A stretch of DNA of 21,802 nucleotides from Prorocentrum cordatum (lineage: Eukaryota; Sar; Dinophyceae; Prorocentrales; Prorocentraceae). The stretch's first letter is position 1, and each line of letters begins with the position of its first letter. The notes below the pieces were generated by a model that was given only the letters and a program-made list of their open reading frames with translations, did not search any database and had not been told where the DNA came from. This document shows, in pieces, positions 1 through 9,948 of this stretch. The DNA lies in NCBI GenBank assembly GCA_963575745.1, contig CAUYUJ010015282.1, positions 1,809,933 through 1,831,734 on the forward strand, read 5' to 3'. A program made the translations under genes and the position numbers.

Positions 1-136
1 CGAATAGAGGCTTCACGAGCTTCACCAGGCGTCAGCGGAATAGAGGCGTCACCGCAACTCCTTGGGGGAATAGCGTCTTCAAATCGCGTCTTCGGCGCCG
101 GCTCGAATTGGGACCCCCCCTGGCCAGGCCCTTGTG

Positions 137-212
137 TATACATATATATACATACATACATACATACATACATATGTGTGTGTGTGTTTGTATCTATATA
201 TGTACATACAAA
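137..212. repeat. CATA / TG / TA microsatellite
   Basis: The stretch contains a run of CATA tetranucleotides, a short TG run and TATA-rich remnants. It lies in an otherwise featureless first 300 bases in which I see no gene. A similar TA/CATA tract occurs at 3150-3236. Confidence 0.85.
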
Positions 213-214
213 TA

Positions 215-370
215 CATACGCTAGATTCTCCTTTCTAAAAACAGAATAGGATCTACTTCCCCCCCCCGGCGTTATCACTCCCCCATGCGGGTATTTAAAT
301 CATATATGATTATGACCACATGTCCATCCGAATCCGAAATATGAATTTACACTATCCCAGGGGGCCAGGT
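215..370 (+). repeat. Diverged dispersed repeat, copy 1 (mate at 1750-1890)
   Basis: Read by eye against 1750-1890, this copy shares CCTTTCTAA followed by a GAAT/GGATC block. It also shares a TATGAA..TA..CTATCCCAG-like block at its end, in the same order and at similar spacing. Identity looks to be around 60-65 percent, so the relationship is plausible but not aligned by machine. Each copy is followed by the same type of CpG-rich satellite of about 300 bp. Confidence 0.4.
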
Positions 371-399
371 TCCCCCCCCTGAGGTTCCCTTGCCAAAAA

Positions 400-918
400 A
401 CACTATGCGATGACATTGTTTGTTCTGACATAGCACTTTTTTCGCGAATCCCTTGCAACAAATATGACGAAGTGCACACGCGCGCGTCGTCGTCGCGCGC
501 ATGCCGAAATCCTTCAAAAACCTTCGGTGCCGGAAAGATCTCGCAATCGAGTTCCCAAACAACATACAACAACACACGGTTTCGCAACACTGATTTGCTA
601 ACAGGAACTTCCGCGCGAGCTCTTGCGAAATCTTAAGAAAACCATCGGCTTTCCAAGATTTGCACAAAATGCTATCAAACGGGCTTCGCGCGCGCGCATG
701 TCGAAATATGTCGAACGCCCTTGCGCGTGTGCCGTCGCGAGAATCTTTTGCAACAAATATGACGAAGTGCAGACGCGCGCATCGTCGCGCGCGTAAGCCG
801 AGATCATTCAAAACCCATCGGTGTCGGAAGGATTTCAAAATCGTGTGTCAAAAAAACCTACAAAGACCCAAGGTTTCGCAACACGGATTTTCAACAAAAG
901 CGTGCGCGCGCGCTCTTG

Positions 919-925
<7 letters not shown>
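400..925. repeat. CpG-rich satellite, period about 293-300 bp (first block)
   Basis: The segment starting near 459 (ACAAATATGACGAAGTGCA) recurs near 752, giving a period of about 293. Within each unit a CGCGCGCG island is followed by GCATGTCGAAAT or a close variant, at about 499 and 697 and, weaker, near 790. Related units reappear at 1930-2580. Open frames crossing this block are low-complexity and change with every unit, so I do not call genes here. Confidence 0.6.
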
Positions 926-949
<24 letters not shown>

Positions 950-1640
950 CTCCCTCCTCCCGCGTCGTCGTCGTCGTCGTCGCCTACGTCGTCCTCTGTC
1001 TTTCCTCGTGTTCGTCGTCGTCGTCCTCTTTGGCGTCGTGGTCGTTTCCGTCGTCGTTGTCGCCGTGGTCGTCCTTCCTCCTCCGTCGTCGTCGTCCGTC
1101 GTCGGCGTCTCGTCGTCGTCCCTTCTATTTTGTCGCCGTCGTCGTCGTCGTCGTTGTCGTCGTCGTCGTCCCTCCTCCCTCGTTGTTGTCGTCGTCGGCG
1201 TCGCCGTCCTTCCTCCTTCTTCGTCGTTCGCGTCGTCGCCGTCCTCCCTCCTCCTTCGTCGTCGTCGTCGTTGTCGTCGTTGTCGTCGTCGTCGTCCGTC
1301 GTCGGCGTCTCGTCGTCGTCCCTTCTATTTTGTCGTCGTCGTCGTCGTCGTCGTTGTCGTCGTCGTCTTCCCTCCTCCCTCGTTGTTGTCGTCGTCGGCG
1401 TCGCCGTCCTTCCTCCTTCTTCGTCGTTCGCGTCGTCGCCGTCCTCCCTCCTCCTTCGTCGTTGTCGTCGTTGTCGTCGTTGTCGCCGTCGTCGTCCTTC
1501 CTCCTCCCTCGTCGTCGTCTTCGTTGGCGTCGTCGTCGTCGTCTTCGTCGTCGTCGGAGTCGGCGTCGTTGTCGTCGTCGAAGTCGTCGGAGACGTCGTC
1601 GGTGTCGTCGTAGTCGTTGTCGTCGGTGTCGTCGTAGTCT
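918..1640. repeat. GTC/CGT trinucleotide-rich low-complexity tract
   Basis: About 720 bases consist almost wholly of GTC, GCC and CTC triplets. All three plus frames and one minus frame stay open, which is a by-product of the triplet composition and yields only homopolymeric V, R, S, P or D/T-rich proteins. I therefore reject coding. It is flanked by two blocks of the CpG-rich satellite, so it probably grew inside that satellite. Confidence 0.85.
1090..1489 (+). repeat. Two-copy direct tandem duplication with 200-bp period
   Basis: The rare word CCTTCTATTT is found at 1121 and 1321. CCTCCTCCCT is found at 1171 and 1371, and a TTCGCGTCGTCGCCGTCC block near 1228 and 1428. All three anchors are offset by exactly 200, so the GTC-rich tract contains a recent segmental duplication and not only triplet slippage. 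Confidence 0.8.
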
Positions 1641-1669
1641 GTCTTAAGAGGTTTTGCAAACCAAGTTGC

Positions 1670-1684
1670 GGGTGGGTGGGTGGG
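1670..1684 (+). other. G-quadruplex motif GGGTGGGTGGGTGGG
   Basis: Four GGG runs are separated by single T loops, the shortest-loop class of intramolecular G-quadruplex motif. It lies in a short conserved segment (TTGCGGG...GGGATGTTTGC) that occurs again at 2961-2983 with the four G-runs preserved. Confidence 0.8.
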
Positions 1685-1730
1685 ATGTTTGCAAGAGCGT
1701 GGGATGTGTCAAATCATTAGTAAACACCAA

Positions 1731-1763
1731 TTGCACAACGTAGATCGTGCCACATGTATTCCC
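1731..1763 (-). repeat. Fragment of the 14-bp minisatellite
   Basis: On the minus strand this reads as about two units of the form TGCAATATAYGTGG (for example CACGATCTACGTTG then TGCAATTG). It follows the G-quadruplex segment, as the longer array at 3024-3112 follows the second G-quadruplex copy. Confidence 0.4.
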
Positions 1764-1890
1764 CTTTCTAAGAACGAATCGGATCGACCATCCTCCCGAA
1801 GCCGGACCTTTCCTCCACCCCTGGGAGGCCGAAGTTTACGTATGAGTTTGCCCCATCGTTCCGAATATGAACGTATACCATCCCAGCTAA
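1750..1890 (+). repeat. Diverged dispersed repeat, copy 2 (mate at 215-370)
   Basis: This is the second copy of the segment described at 215-370. It overlaps the minisatellite fragment at its left edge and leads into the second satellite block. No coding sequence is supported here. Confidence 0.4.
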
Positions 1891-1929
1891 ACCGTTATCG
1901 TCATCCCCCATCACCTCTTGGACAAATAG

Positions 1930-2580
1930 CGTGCGCGCACACTTCTTCATCTTCAAAGATTGTTTCAATAATCCCGAACTGCACGCGCGCGCGTCGTCGC
2001 GCGCGCATGCTGGAATCTCTGTAAGACCAGACGTTTCGTCAGGATCTCGAAATCGGGTGTCCCAGCCAAAAATACGTGGTTTCGCAAACAGGAATGCTCA
2101 AAACCGCGGTGTGTTCAACATGTTCATCAAATGCGACTTAAAGTGCCCTTCGCGCGCGCATGTCGAAATCATTCGAACCCCCTCTGCGCGCGTGTTGTCG
2201 CAAGAATCCTTCGACAAATATTGGCGACATGCACGCGCGTGCGTCGTCGCGAAGGCATACCGAAATCTCTCACAAACCTGCGGTGTGTATGGTTTCGAAA
2301 CCGAGTGCCCCGAACACATACAAAAAACAAGAGTTTCGCAACAGGACCTGTCAACACCAAAACCTGCGCCCGCGCCCTTGCAAATTCTTTGCTTTGGAAG
2401 AAAACACGTAGGTGTTGCAACATGTTCATCAAATGCTACCAAACGTGCTTCTCGCGCGCGCATGTCGAAATCATTCGAACAGCCTTGCGCGCGTGCCGGG
2501 GTTTACGACCCTTGTCGAACATCACGATTCGGGCCATTCGCGCGCGTCCAGGACGCGCATGTCGAAATCCTTCTGAATTC
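1930..2580. repeat. CpG-rich satellite, period about 300 bp (second block)
   Basis: GCATGTCGAAATCATTCGAAC occurs at about 2158 and 2459, a spacing of about 301. Each copy is preceded by TTCATCAAATGC and a CGCGCGCG island. Further half-strength copies at about 2007, 2258 and 2556 give an alternating 100/200 sub-spacing. It is the same family as the block at 400-925. Confidence 0.65.
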
Positions 2581-2722
2581 TTCATCATCGACGCGAGGAC
2601 ACCATCATCGATCGGCATCGGCGTGATCAGCATCGGTGCCGTCATTGCCTTTGCCATCGTCATTGTCATCATCGCCACCAGCATCGCTACTATCATCATC
2701 GTTGGCGTCGGCATCGCCATGA
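2580..2722. repeat. ATC/GCC-rich low-complexity tract
   Basis: Imperfect ATC, GTC and GCC triplets dominate this stretch. The frames running through it give only I/V/A-rich or M/T-rich peptides. From here to 2960 the sequence is GC-rich and unique, and I see nothing coding in it. Confidence 0.6.
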
Positions 2723-2962
2723 TAATTAGTGCGCCCGCCTAAGCCACCGACTCGCACCGATGTGCCAGCGCGTCAGCGCGGCCTGCGAGACGCGTTGGGA
2801 AGTTGTCAGCGGTCCGCGCCACCGCGGCCGCGTCGGTCGCGCCAGACTAGCTGGCCGCTCTGCGCGCGAGCCTGCGCGCGTCAGCTCGGCCGCAGAGATG
2901 CACCAGCCAACGCCAAGCAGCCATCGAAATCGCAGCCGCACGGGTTTTTCAAAATGACTTGC

Positions 2963-2977
2963 GGGAGGGTGGGTGGG
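2963..2977 (+). other. G-quadruplex motif GGGAGGGTGGGTGGG
   Basis: This is the second copy of the motif at 1670-1684, with one A loop and two T loops. The surrounding words TTGCGGG and GGGATGTTTGC are shared between the copies, so the pair belongs to one dispersed repeat. Confidence 0.75.
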
Positions 2978-3023
2978 ATGTTTGCGCGAGCATGGGAGGT
3001 GGTCGCGCGCGAGGACGTCAAAT

Positions 3024-3112
3024 TCAAGTGTACCACAAATCGCACCGCATGTATTGCACCAAGTAGATTGCACCACATCGGCTGGTCCACATAGATTGCA
3101 CCACGCCGATGG
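3024..3112 (-). repeat. 14-bp minisatellite array (minus orientation)
   Basis: Read on the minus strand, units such as TGCAATCTATGTGG, ACCAGCCGATGTGG, TGCAATCTACTTGG and TGCAATACATGCGG follow each other with 14-bp spacing. The same family flanks the retrotransposon at 13565-13640 and 21457-21663, in the opposite orientation. Confidence 0.7.
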
Positions 3113-3149
3113 CTAGAAACATACAGCTTGGGACCCACGCTGGCGAACA

Positions 3150-3236
3150 TCTATACGTATATGTACATATATATATATATACATATACATATACGTGTAT
3201 ATGCACATATGTACATATGTGTATATATACAGCGGT
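3150..3236. repeat. TA/CATA-rich microsatellite
   Basis: The tract is nearly pure alternating TA with CATA/TGTA interruptions. It lies immediately beside a 14-bp minisatellite array, the same pairing of minisatellite and TA tract that the retrotransposon used as its target. Confidence 0.8.
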
Positions 3237-3299
3237 GTTCGGTAGGGTTTTTTGCGTATAGTTGATACGTATTGGTTTATCCATATCGTGCCTCTTGCA

Positions 3300-3560
3300 T
3301 CCCACCTCCAGCCTCTTCCCTCCCTCTCCCACCATACCCACATTCATCCCTCCCCCTTCCGTGCCCTGTCCTACCTCATCGTTCTCCATGTCCCTGCTTT
3401 TCCTCTGAGCATCCTCCTCCCCCCTCCTCCTCCTCGCCCTCCCCCTTCTTCGTCTGATTCTCTTACGTTTGTTTGCTCCCGCTACAGTCCATCTTCCCTA
3501 CTCACGCCAGCGTGTTTGTATACCTCTTCTTCCCTCCTCCCTCCGAGGGATGCTCTGCCT
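3300..3560 (+). repeat. Pyrimidine-rich (CCT/CTT) tract upstream of the TIR-like ORF
   Basis: The plus strand is strongly C/T-rich over about 260 bases. This gives proline/serine/leucine-rich frames that I do not regard as genes. It could be leader or intron sequence for the ORF beginning at 3636, but no splice site can be assigned. Confidence 0.55.
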
Positions 3561-3635
3561 GAGCAGTTTCAGGAAACAGCTTGAGATGGACGGTTGGGGT
3601 CTTGGAAATATGGGACGGGAGGGAGCTTCAAACCG

Positions 3636-4625
3636 ATGGCGACCATCAAGGGCTCGACAAATGCACAATGGGTGGAACGAATAGTGGGCACTTTGTTTCG
3701 AAAGAACCATTATGTTGCCCCGGGGTGCTTTCAGTTGTCTGACCAGGATCGGGTCGCAGCTCGGCTTGCGGCCATGGGGTACGAGGCGTGGTCCATGGAC
3801 CAGGAGGTTGGATACCTCGACAGGGCGATTGGTAGGTTGGCGACGGCACGTCCCACTACTCCAGCGAGTCGCTCCTCGATCGCACCATGCAGCACCCCCG
3901 GCGAGTTTCATCGCAGTAACATCACAGCGAGCCCCGACCGCGAGAGGTTGTGGTTGAGCACTTTCGCCAAGAAGTTGCAGGAGCCGGAGGTTGTAGGGCT
4001 CATCTGTATCCTCTCGAGCGCTTACTCAAAAAGTCAACATTGCTTGCAGGAAATGCAATACGCCATCCAACAGTGCAGCCGCTCGAAAGGGATCTTGCTG
4101 CTCATGTACGAGGAATTCGCAATGACACCAGAGATGATGTTCATGACAGGCAGTCACCACCAAGCAGTGGTCTTTCCGCGGGTGCGAACTCAGTGCCAGT
4201 GTTTGTCCAGGTGCGAATGCGCAGGCGACAAGCTGAGTCGAGCAGCTCCAGTTTCCGAAGAATGGCTCACAGACCTTCGCCCAGGCTGCTTCACCGTTCA
4301 CGTCAGTAACGTCATGATGAAGAATCGGCACATCAGACAAAGCAGCTTCAGCAGAGTCAATGTCGCAGGGAGAAGGACCCATGGCATCGGCAGGCAAAAC
4401 TCTAATATTAGCGACACATCCGGCGGCGAGTGGGACGCCAAGATAGTTCACCAGCAGTTGTTGGAAGAGTTGATTGCCGACATGAACCTCGCCAGCATCG
4501 ACGATTTCCTGGACTCCCTCTTCTCATCCTCCTGTGATTTGTCCTCCGGCTCCTGGTCGCCCGCCCCCTTGCTCGGACGCATCCGTCTCCTCAATATCGC
4601 CCTCCCCACATCGCCCCCATCCTAA
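3636..4625 (+). CDS. Hypothetical protein with TIR-like segment (329 aa open frame)
   Basis: The open frame extends back to a non-ATG codon at 3594; the first ATG is at 3636 and is used here. Residues about 95-160 read like the second half of a TIR domain: a hydrophobic strand VGLICILS, then an AYSKSQHC loop, then a helix LQEMQYAI holding a Glu where TIR NAD-cleaving enzymes have their catalytic Glu, then a strand GILLLMYEE. Residues 30-60 (SDQDRVAARLAAMGYEAW) resemble the first strand and helix. The remainder, including an acidic/hydrophobic stretch EELIADMNLASIDDFLD near the C-terminus, is unrecognised. TIR domains act in immune and NAD-based signalling. The ORF could be an exon, a retrogene or an aged pseudogene, because no introns, promoter or partner are visible. 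The fold call is by eye only. Confidence 0.4.
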   Translation: MATIKGSTNAQWVERIVGTLFRKNHYVAPGCFQLSDQDRVAARLAAMGYEAWSMDQEVGYLDRAIGRLATARPTTPASRSSIAPCSTPGEFHRSNITASPDRERLWLSTFAKKLQEPEVVGLICILSSAYSKSQHCLQEMQYAIQQCSRSKGILLLMYEEFAMTPEMMFMTGSHHQAVVFPRVRTQCQCLSRCECAGDKLSRAAPVSEEWLTDLRPGCFTVHVSNVMMKNRHIRQSSFSRVNVAGRRTHGIGRQNSNISDTSGGEWDAKIVHQQLLEELIADMNLASIDDFLDSLFSSSCDLSSGSWSPAPLLGRIRLLNIALPTSPPS

Positions 4626-4629
4626 ACCT

Positions 4630-4900
4630 CCTTCTCTTTTTGCTCCGCCCCATCTTCGTCGTTTCCACCCTAATCCCCAACCGAATAAATCACATCATTG
4701 ACGTCCTGTTCCTTCTCTTCCTCCTCCCCCTCCTCCTGTTCCTCCTCCTCCTTCGTGGCCACTTGGGTTCATCCTGCCTGGGTAGGGACAAGAAGCTCAC
4801 AAGCACATCCACCAAGTGTTCTGAGCAGCAGACTCAGACCCCGCTGCTGCTCAATTTTCGAGAGGCTAACGTTGACCCTGGCCACTTGGCCCAAGAGTAC
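4630..4900. other. Gene-free stretch with pyrimidine-rich core
   Basis: A CTC/CTT-rich patch (about 4700-4755) lies in otherwise unremarkable sequence. Short leucine- or serine-rich frames follow from its composition. It may be the 3' flank of the TIR-like ORF. From 4900 to 5130 I see nothing. Confidence 0.4.
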
Positions 4901-5127
4901 TTCTAGGACTACAGTCTGAGAAGAAATGCTTGGAAATTGATTTTGCGCTCGCCTGGGGGCCGCCTTCTTCGGGGCGTCGCCATTGAGGTTGCAGTGGTAC
5001 TGAATGCCTTGCGCGAACGCGCGATGTCCACATTTAGTCCAATGCGTGCGGACGTTTCGGTCCCATTGCTTCGCATGGCCTTGCGTTGCACCGAACGTGG
5101 TCGCATTGCAGCGCGTCGCCTTATGTA

Positions 5128-5212
5128 TGCGCACGCACATGCCACCAACCACGCACGCACGCGCATCACAAACCATTACGCACGCACGCAGTCACACATG
5201 CACACGCGGTGG
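5128..5212. repeat. ACGC/CACA-rich microsatellite
   Basis: Repeated ACGC and CACG units (for example CACGCACGCACGCG) form an imperfect tetranucleotide repeat. The neighbouring open frames merely traverse it. Confidence 0.6.
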
Positions 5213-5299
5213 AGTATGCACTCTGCGCTCCAACTCCCGCACGGCACGGGCGTCCGCAAAAGCTCGCGAGGGGATGCTGGTTCCCTTGGCACGAGCGTT

Positions 5300-5530
5300 T
5301 GCGTTCGGCGCTGAGGGTTTTGTGGCACTGTGAGACCATGTGAGGCTTGCGGATGTACTCGGCGCCGGGGGGTTCGGGGCGATTTGGAACCCTTCGAGAC
5401 GCGCCAGTGCGTTCGGCGCCGAGGGTCTCATAGCACTTTGAGACAATGTGAGACTCGCGGATGTGCTCGGCGCCGAGGGTTTCGGGCACTTTGAGACCCT
5501 TTGAGACTGTTTGAGACCGCTTTGAGACCG
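5300..5530 (+). repeat. Tandem array, period about 54 bp (108-bp dimer), about 4 copies
   Basis: The anchor TCGGCGC occurs at about 5305, 5360, 5412 and 5467. GCGTTCGGCG recurs at 5301 and 5409, so alternate units are more alike and form a 108-bp higher-order unit. Each unit contains GGCGCCGAGGG followed by a TTTGAGAC-type end. The last unit runs into shortened TTTGAGAC repeats up to about 5530. Confidence 0.7.
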
Positions 5531-5539
5531 CCATCGGAC

Positions 5540-6780
5540 GCGTCTGGTGTGTGAGTTTATACAATGTCGTGCAGATTTCGAGACTCATCCGACACTCGTT
5601 CTTTATAATACTAAATTAGGAGTCGGACAATCTCAAGGCGGTTCGAGCGCGGACGGGGCCGCCGCCAGCGGCTGGGGCCGCCGCCCAGGCGCGATCCATG
5701 CGGTGCAGAATTTTACTCAACCTTCTGGCAGGCCCACGTCGACTCGGCGTGCGCGCAGTGCTGCATGCGATTGATGGAAGTTGCCGTTGATATGCTGCGT
5801 GCTCAAAATCTTCCATGTGTAAAGTGCAGAATTTCGTTTCCAGCTTTTTCTCCGTCTGTATAAGCGCCAGTTCTGCTCCGATTTGGACGCGTGCGCTGAC
5901 CCGGAGCAGCTTTGACCACGATAGCGATTCCGGCGCCGTCACCGACAGTGCCAAGTCCAACGTTCTGCAGGTGACGCATTTGAGCGCGAGGAGGCATGAT
6001 GCGAGCTGCAAGCCGGAATTCAGGGCATCCTCGAGGAAGATCGCACCCTTTGCATGACGTGGCGCTCAGGGCAGCAGAGGCCTGATGGGCCTGAGGGGAG
6101 GCGGTGCCAGCGCCCCCTGGCCTTTCAGGCATGGGGCCACTGTTGGCCGGACGGCGCTGTCGAGTTCGATGGGTCAGGCTATCGCCGCCGTCCGCGGGAG
6201 CTCGAGCCTCCGAGTCATCCCAGGAGGTGATGCCCGCTGACGCCGTCACGCTCCTCGAGCCCGATCCAGGGGCCAACTGGGAGGGCGCGGGCTCTGGGCG
6301 GCCGGACGGGGGCAGAGGGGGCAGGCCTGACCCGAGCGCGAGACTTGCGCGCCCGCGCGGCAACGGGAGGAGGGTGGGGTGGTTCACGGCGGAGGGAGGC
6401 GTCGAGGACGGAGATCTTGGAACGGGTGTCGGCCACGCTTGGACGACCGGATTCAGAGACTTCGGGGATCGAGGATTCATTGGCCGGGACAGGCTTTGGC
6501 CAGCGAGCACTACTTGGTGTTTGGTCCCAGCATTTTTTTCATAAGGTCACGTTCGCCCCAGCTGCGGCTGCGGCATCGTGTCTAGCGCTCGTCCTATTCA
6601 GTGCAGCTGCCACCGAGGATGGGCTTCAGACTGTCTGATGTGCCCGTAGTTTCGCACCCCTCGGCCGCCGCAGGCTGACCCTTTCCAAGGCCCTGTCGGC
6701 ATGGGAGCGCGTGGAGTTACCGTCGGGTCCATTCATGAGTGGTGCCCCCTATCTCCTTCTCTTTATCGCCACCCCCATCC
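5540..6780. other. Long stretch without a supportable gene
   Basis: The longest open frame lies on the minus strand between 5803 and 6510 (235 codons, starting at GTG). It is Pro/Ser/Arg-rich, has no recognisable domain and overlaps equally long frames on the plus strand. That pattern is expected in GC-rich non-coding DNA, so it is not called. I see no RNA gene, repeat array or transposon end here. Confidence 0.4.
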
Positions 6781-6783
6781 TTC

Positions 6784-7005
6784 TAGACCTCCTAGATGGG
6801 GTCAGAGTAAATAGGGCCGGAGGATCGCGCCGCATCGCCGATGCGGCTCGCTGTGCAGCCCGATGTGCTTCACGTCGACGTCGCCGATGCATCGCCGACG
6901 TCGACGACGCATCGCTGGTGCATCGCCGATGCATCGCCGATATATCGGCGATGCGTCGCCGATCCTCCGACCCCATCTACTCCGACCCCATCTGAGAGGC
7001 CTCTA
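6784..7005. mobile_element. MITE-like inverted-repeat element
   Basis: The left arm (about 6784-6843) and right arm (about 6943-7005) are imperfect reverse complements. The best block, 6794-6827 against 6960-6993, matches at 30 of 34 positions, and all four mismatches are transitions. The inner ends share GCATCGCCGAT. The 100-bp loop is filled with GCATCGCCGA-type repeats and includes a perfect 24-bp palindrome at 6931-6954. No transposase and no clear target-site duplication are visible, so it is either a non-autonomous DNA element or a hairpin-forming repeat. Confidence 0.5.
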
Positions 7006-7065
7006 ATCCTAAATCCCGCTCTGAGCCTCCCATTATTGCCCCTCCTCCCACACCTCCCACTACTC

Positions 7066-7216
7066 CTGGATTTCAAGAGGAGGGGGAGGGCGAGGAGAGC
7101 GAAGAGGGGGAGGATGGGGAACCAGGAGGAAGGGAGGAGGAGGGGGAGGGAGGAAGGTAGGAGAAAGGGGAGCGGAGGAAGGAGGAGGAGGAGGAGGAGG
7201 AGGACGAGGACGAGAG
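7066..7216 (+). repeat. Purine-rich AGG/GGGA tract
   Basis: About 150 bases are nearly all purine on the plus strand, with (GGA)n runs toward the right end. The complementary frame gives only P/S/L-rich peptides. Between here and 7515 the sequence is unique and I see no gene. Confidence 0.7.
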
Positions 7217-7517
7217 TAAACCCAAGAAGCACCAACGATGTTGGAATAAACCCTCCCCCAAGCTCCCTCTTCATAGGCCCCATACAAAGGTTCGTTTCCA
7301 CAAAGGAGCCTGCCTCGTTAGAGGGCAACCGTTTGAAGACCCTGAAGCAGGCCAAAACATTATTCTCAGTATTCCAACGCCACGGATAAACCTGATTGTT
7401 GCGTCTTGACGATCCTGAATCGTGCCAGAACGCCATTCCTGGGACCTCAACTCCGCGAATTATCGTAACTGCTGCGCCCTCAAAATCGTGAATCCTTCCA
7501 AAACACCTTATCTGGTA

Positions 7518-7800
7518 CGACGATCATGTGAATCCGTGAAACTCTTGCAATTTCCTTACAAGAATGCGCGCGGCGCTAAGGCGAGAGCCAAATTTTGAAA
7601 ACGACCCGCCCTCAATCCTTGAAACTTTTGCAACTTTTTGGAACGAATGTGCGCGGCGCTATGGCGAGAGCCACATTTTGAAAACGACCCGCCCTCAATC
7701 CGTGAAACTCTTGCAAATGTTTGAAACGAATGTGCGCGGCGCTAAGGCGAGAGCCACATTTTGAAAACGACCCGCCCTCCATGTGTGAAACTGTTGCCGA
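7518..7800 (+). repeat. Tandem array with exact 83-bp period, about 3.4 copies
   Basis: The anchor GAATGYGCGCGGCGCTAWGG starts at 7562, 7645 and 7728, spaced 83 and 83. Each unit also carries GCGAGAGCCACATTTTGAAA, ACGACCCGCCCTC and GTGAAACTCTTGCAA. A partial unit precedes the first anchor and a truncated one follows the last. Confidence 0.9.
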
Positions 7801-7912
7801 TGTTTAAGCTTCAGGGCCACAAATGGTGAGGACGTCTCAGGTGAAACGCCCGGCCCACCCTAAAAACTGGCTTCGGGGTTCGACAGGGAGAAGCTATCTA
7901 TAAGGAGAAGGA

Positions 7913-8143
7913 ATGGAGGAGGAGGAGGAGGAGGAGGAGGAGGAGGAGGAGGAGGAGGAGGAGGAAGAGGGGAAGGAAGGGGAGGAGGAGGAGGAAGAGG
8001 AGGACGAGGAGGAGGATATTCCCTCCCTGCTCCTCCTGGAGGGCTTCGTGGGGATCATCGGAAGCACGGCCTTCTTCAACCCTACATCCGAGCGCATCTG
8101 CTGCGAGATCGGAGTCCGGCTCGCTTCCGCACTGCCCGACACG
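7913..8143 (+). CDS. SLOG/LOG-like Rossmann-fold protein, exon 1
   Basis: The ATG at 7913 opens a run of about 18 Glu codons that lies in a (GAG)n microsatellite. After about residue 36 the frame becomes ordinary protein: GFVGIIGSTAFFNPTSE, then CCEIGVRLASALPDT. This matches the first strand, glycine turn and helix of the SLOG (Smf/DprA-LOG) fold, which binds nucleotides or sugar-nucleotide ligands. The exon ends at ACG before a GT donor (GTGGCGTCC), and phase 0 continues into the exon at 9787. The acidic N-terminus may instead be intronic microsatellite, with the true exon starting nearer 8015. No promoter is recognisable. Function and ligand are not determinable from sequence alone. Confidence 0.55.
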
Positions 8144-9786
<1,643 letters not shown>

Positions 9787-9948
9787 GTGGCGGTCTGCTC
9801 TGGCGGCTTCACTGGGACAGGCGAGTGCATCTCGCGTGCCTTCCACGACGCCAGGGTCCGCGACGGCAAGCCGCACAGGACCTATATGGTCCTCCCCACC
9901 ACGGACCCAGACATCGAGACCGTGTTCAAAGACAAGGCCAACACCCAG
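9787..9948 (+). CDS. SLOG/LOG-like Rossmann-fold protein, exon 2
   Basis: These 54 codons read VAVCSGGFTGTGECISRAF..., the second strand, glycine-rich loop and following helix of a SLOG fold. RTYMVLPTTD, a third strand, comes next. The exon begins right after CCGCAG and ends at ACCCAG before GTTCCGG, a GT donor. Phase is 0 at both ends. The reading frame remains open past the donor but turns into proline/arginine-rich sequence, which marks the exit into intron 2. The glycine loop is complete, so the ligand site looks intact. Neighbouring exons lie at 7913-8143 and 10733-10876. Confidence 0.6.

Noticed and set aside
660-1720. Several 240-317-codon frames in the GTC tract
   Set aside because: Triplet-repeat composition keeps all frames open; no domain, only V/R/S/P runs.
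137-3236. TA/CATA and ACGC tracts as a CRISPR array or centromere
   Set aside because: There are no spacers between conserved repeats, and the tracts are short simple-sequence repeats common in such genomes.
4026-4451. Minus-strand 141-codon frame opposite the TIR-like ORF
   Set aside because: It has no recognisable motif and probably mirrors the plus-strand reading frame.
5803-6510. Minus-strand 235-codon frame as a gene
   Set aside because: It starts with GTG, has no domain, is Pro/Ser/Arg-rich and overlaps comparable plus-strand frames.
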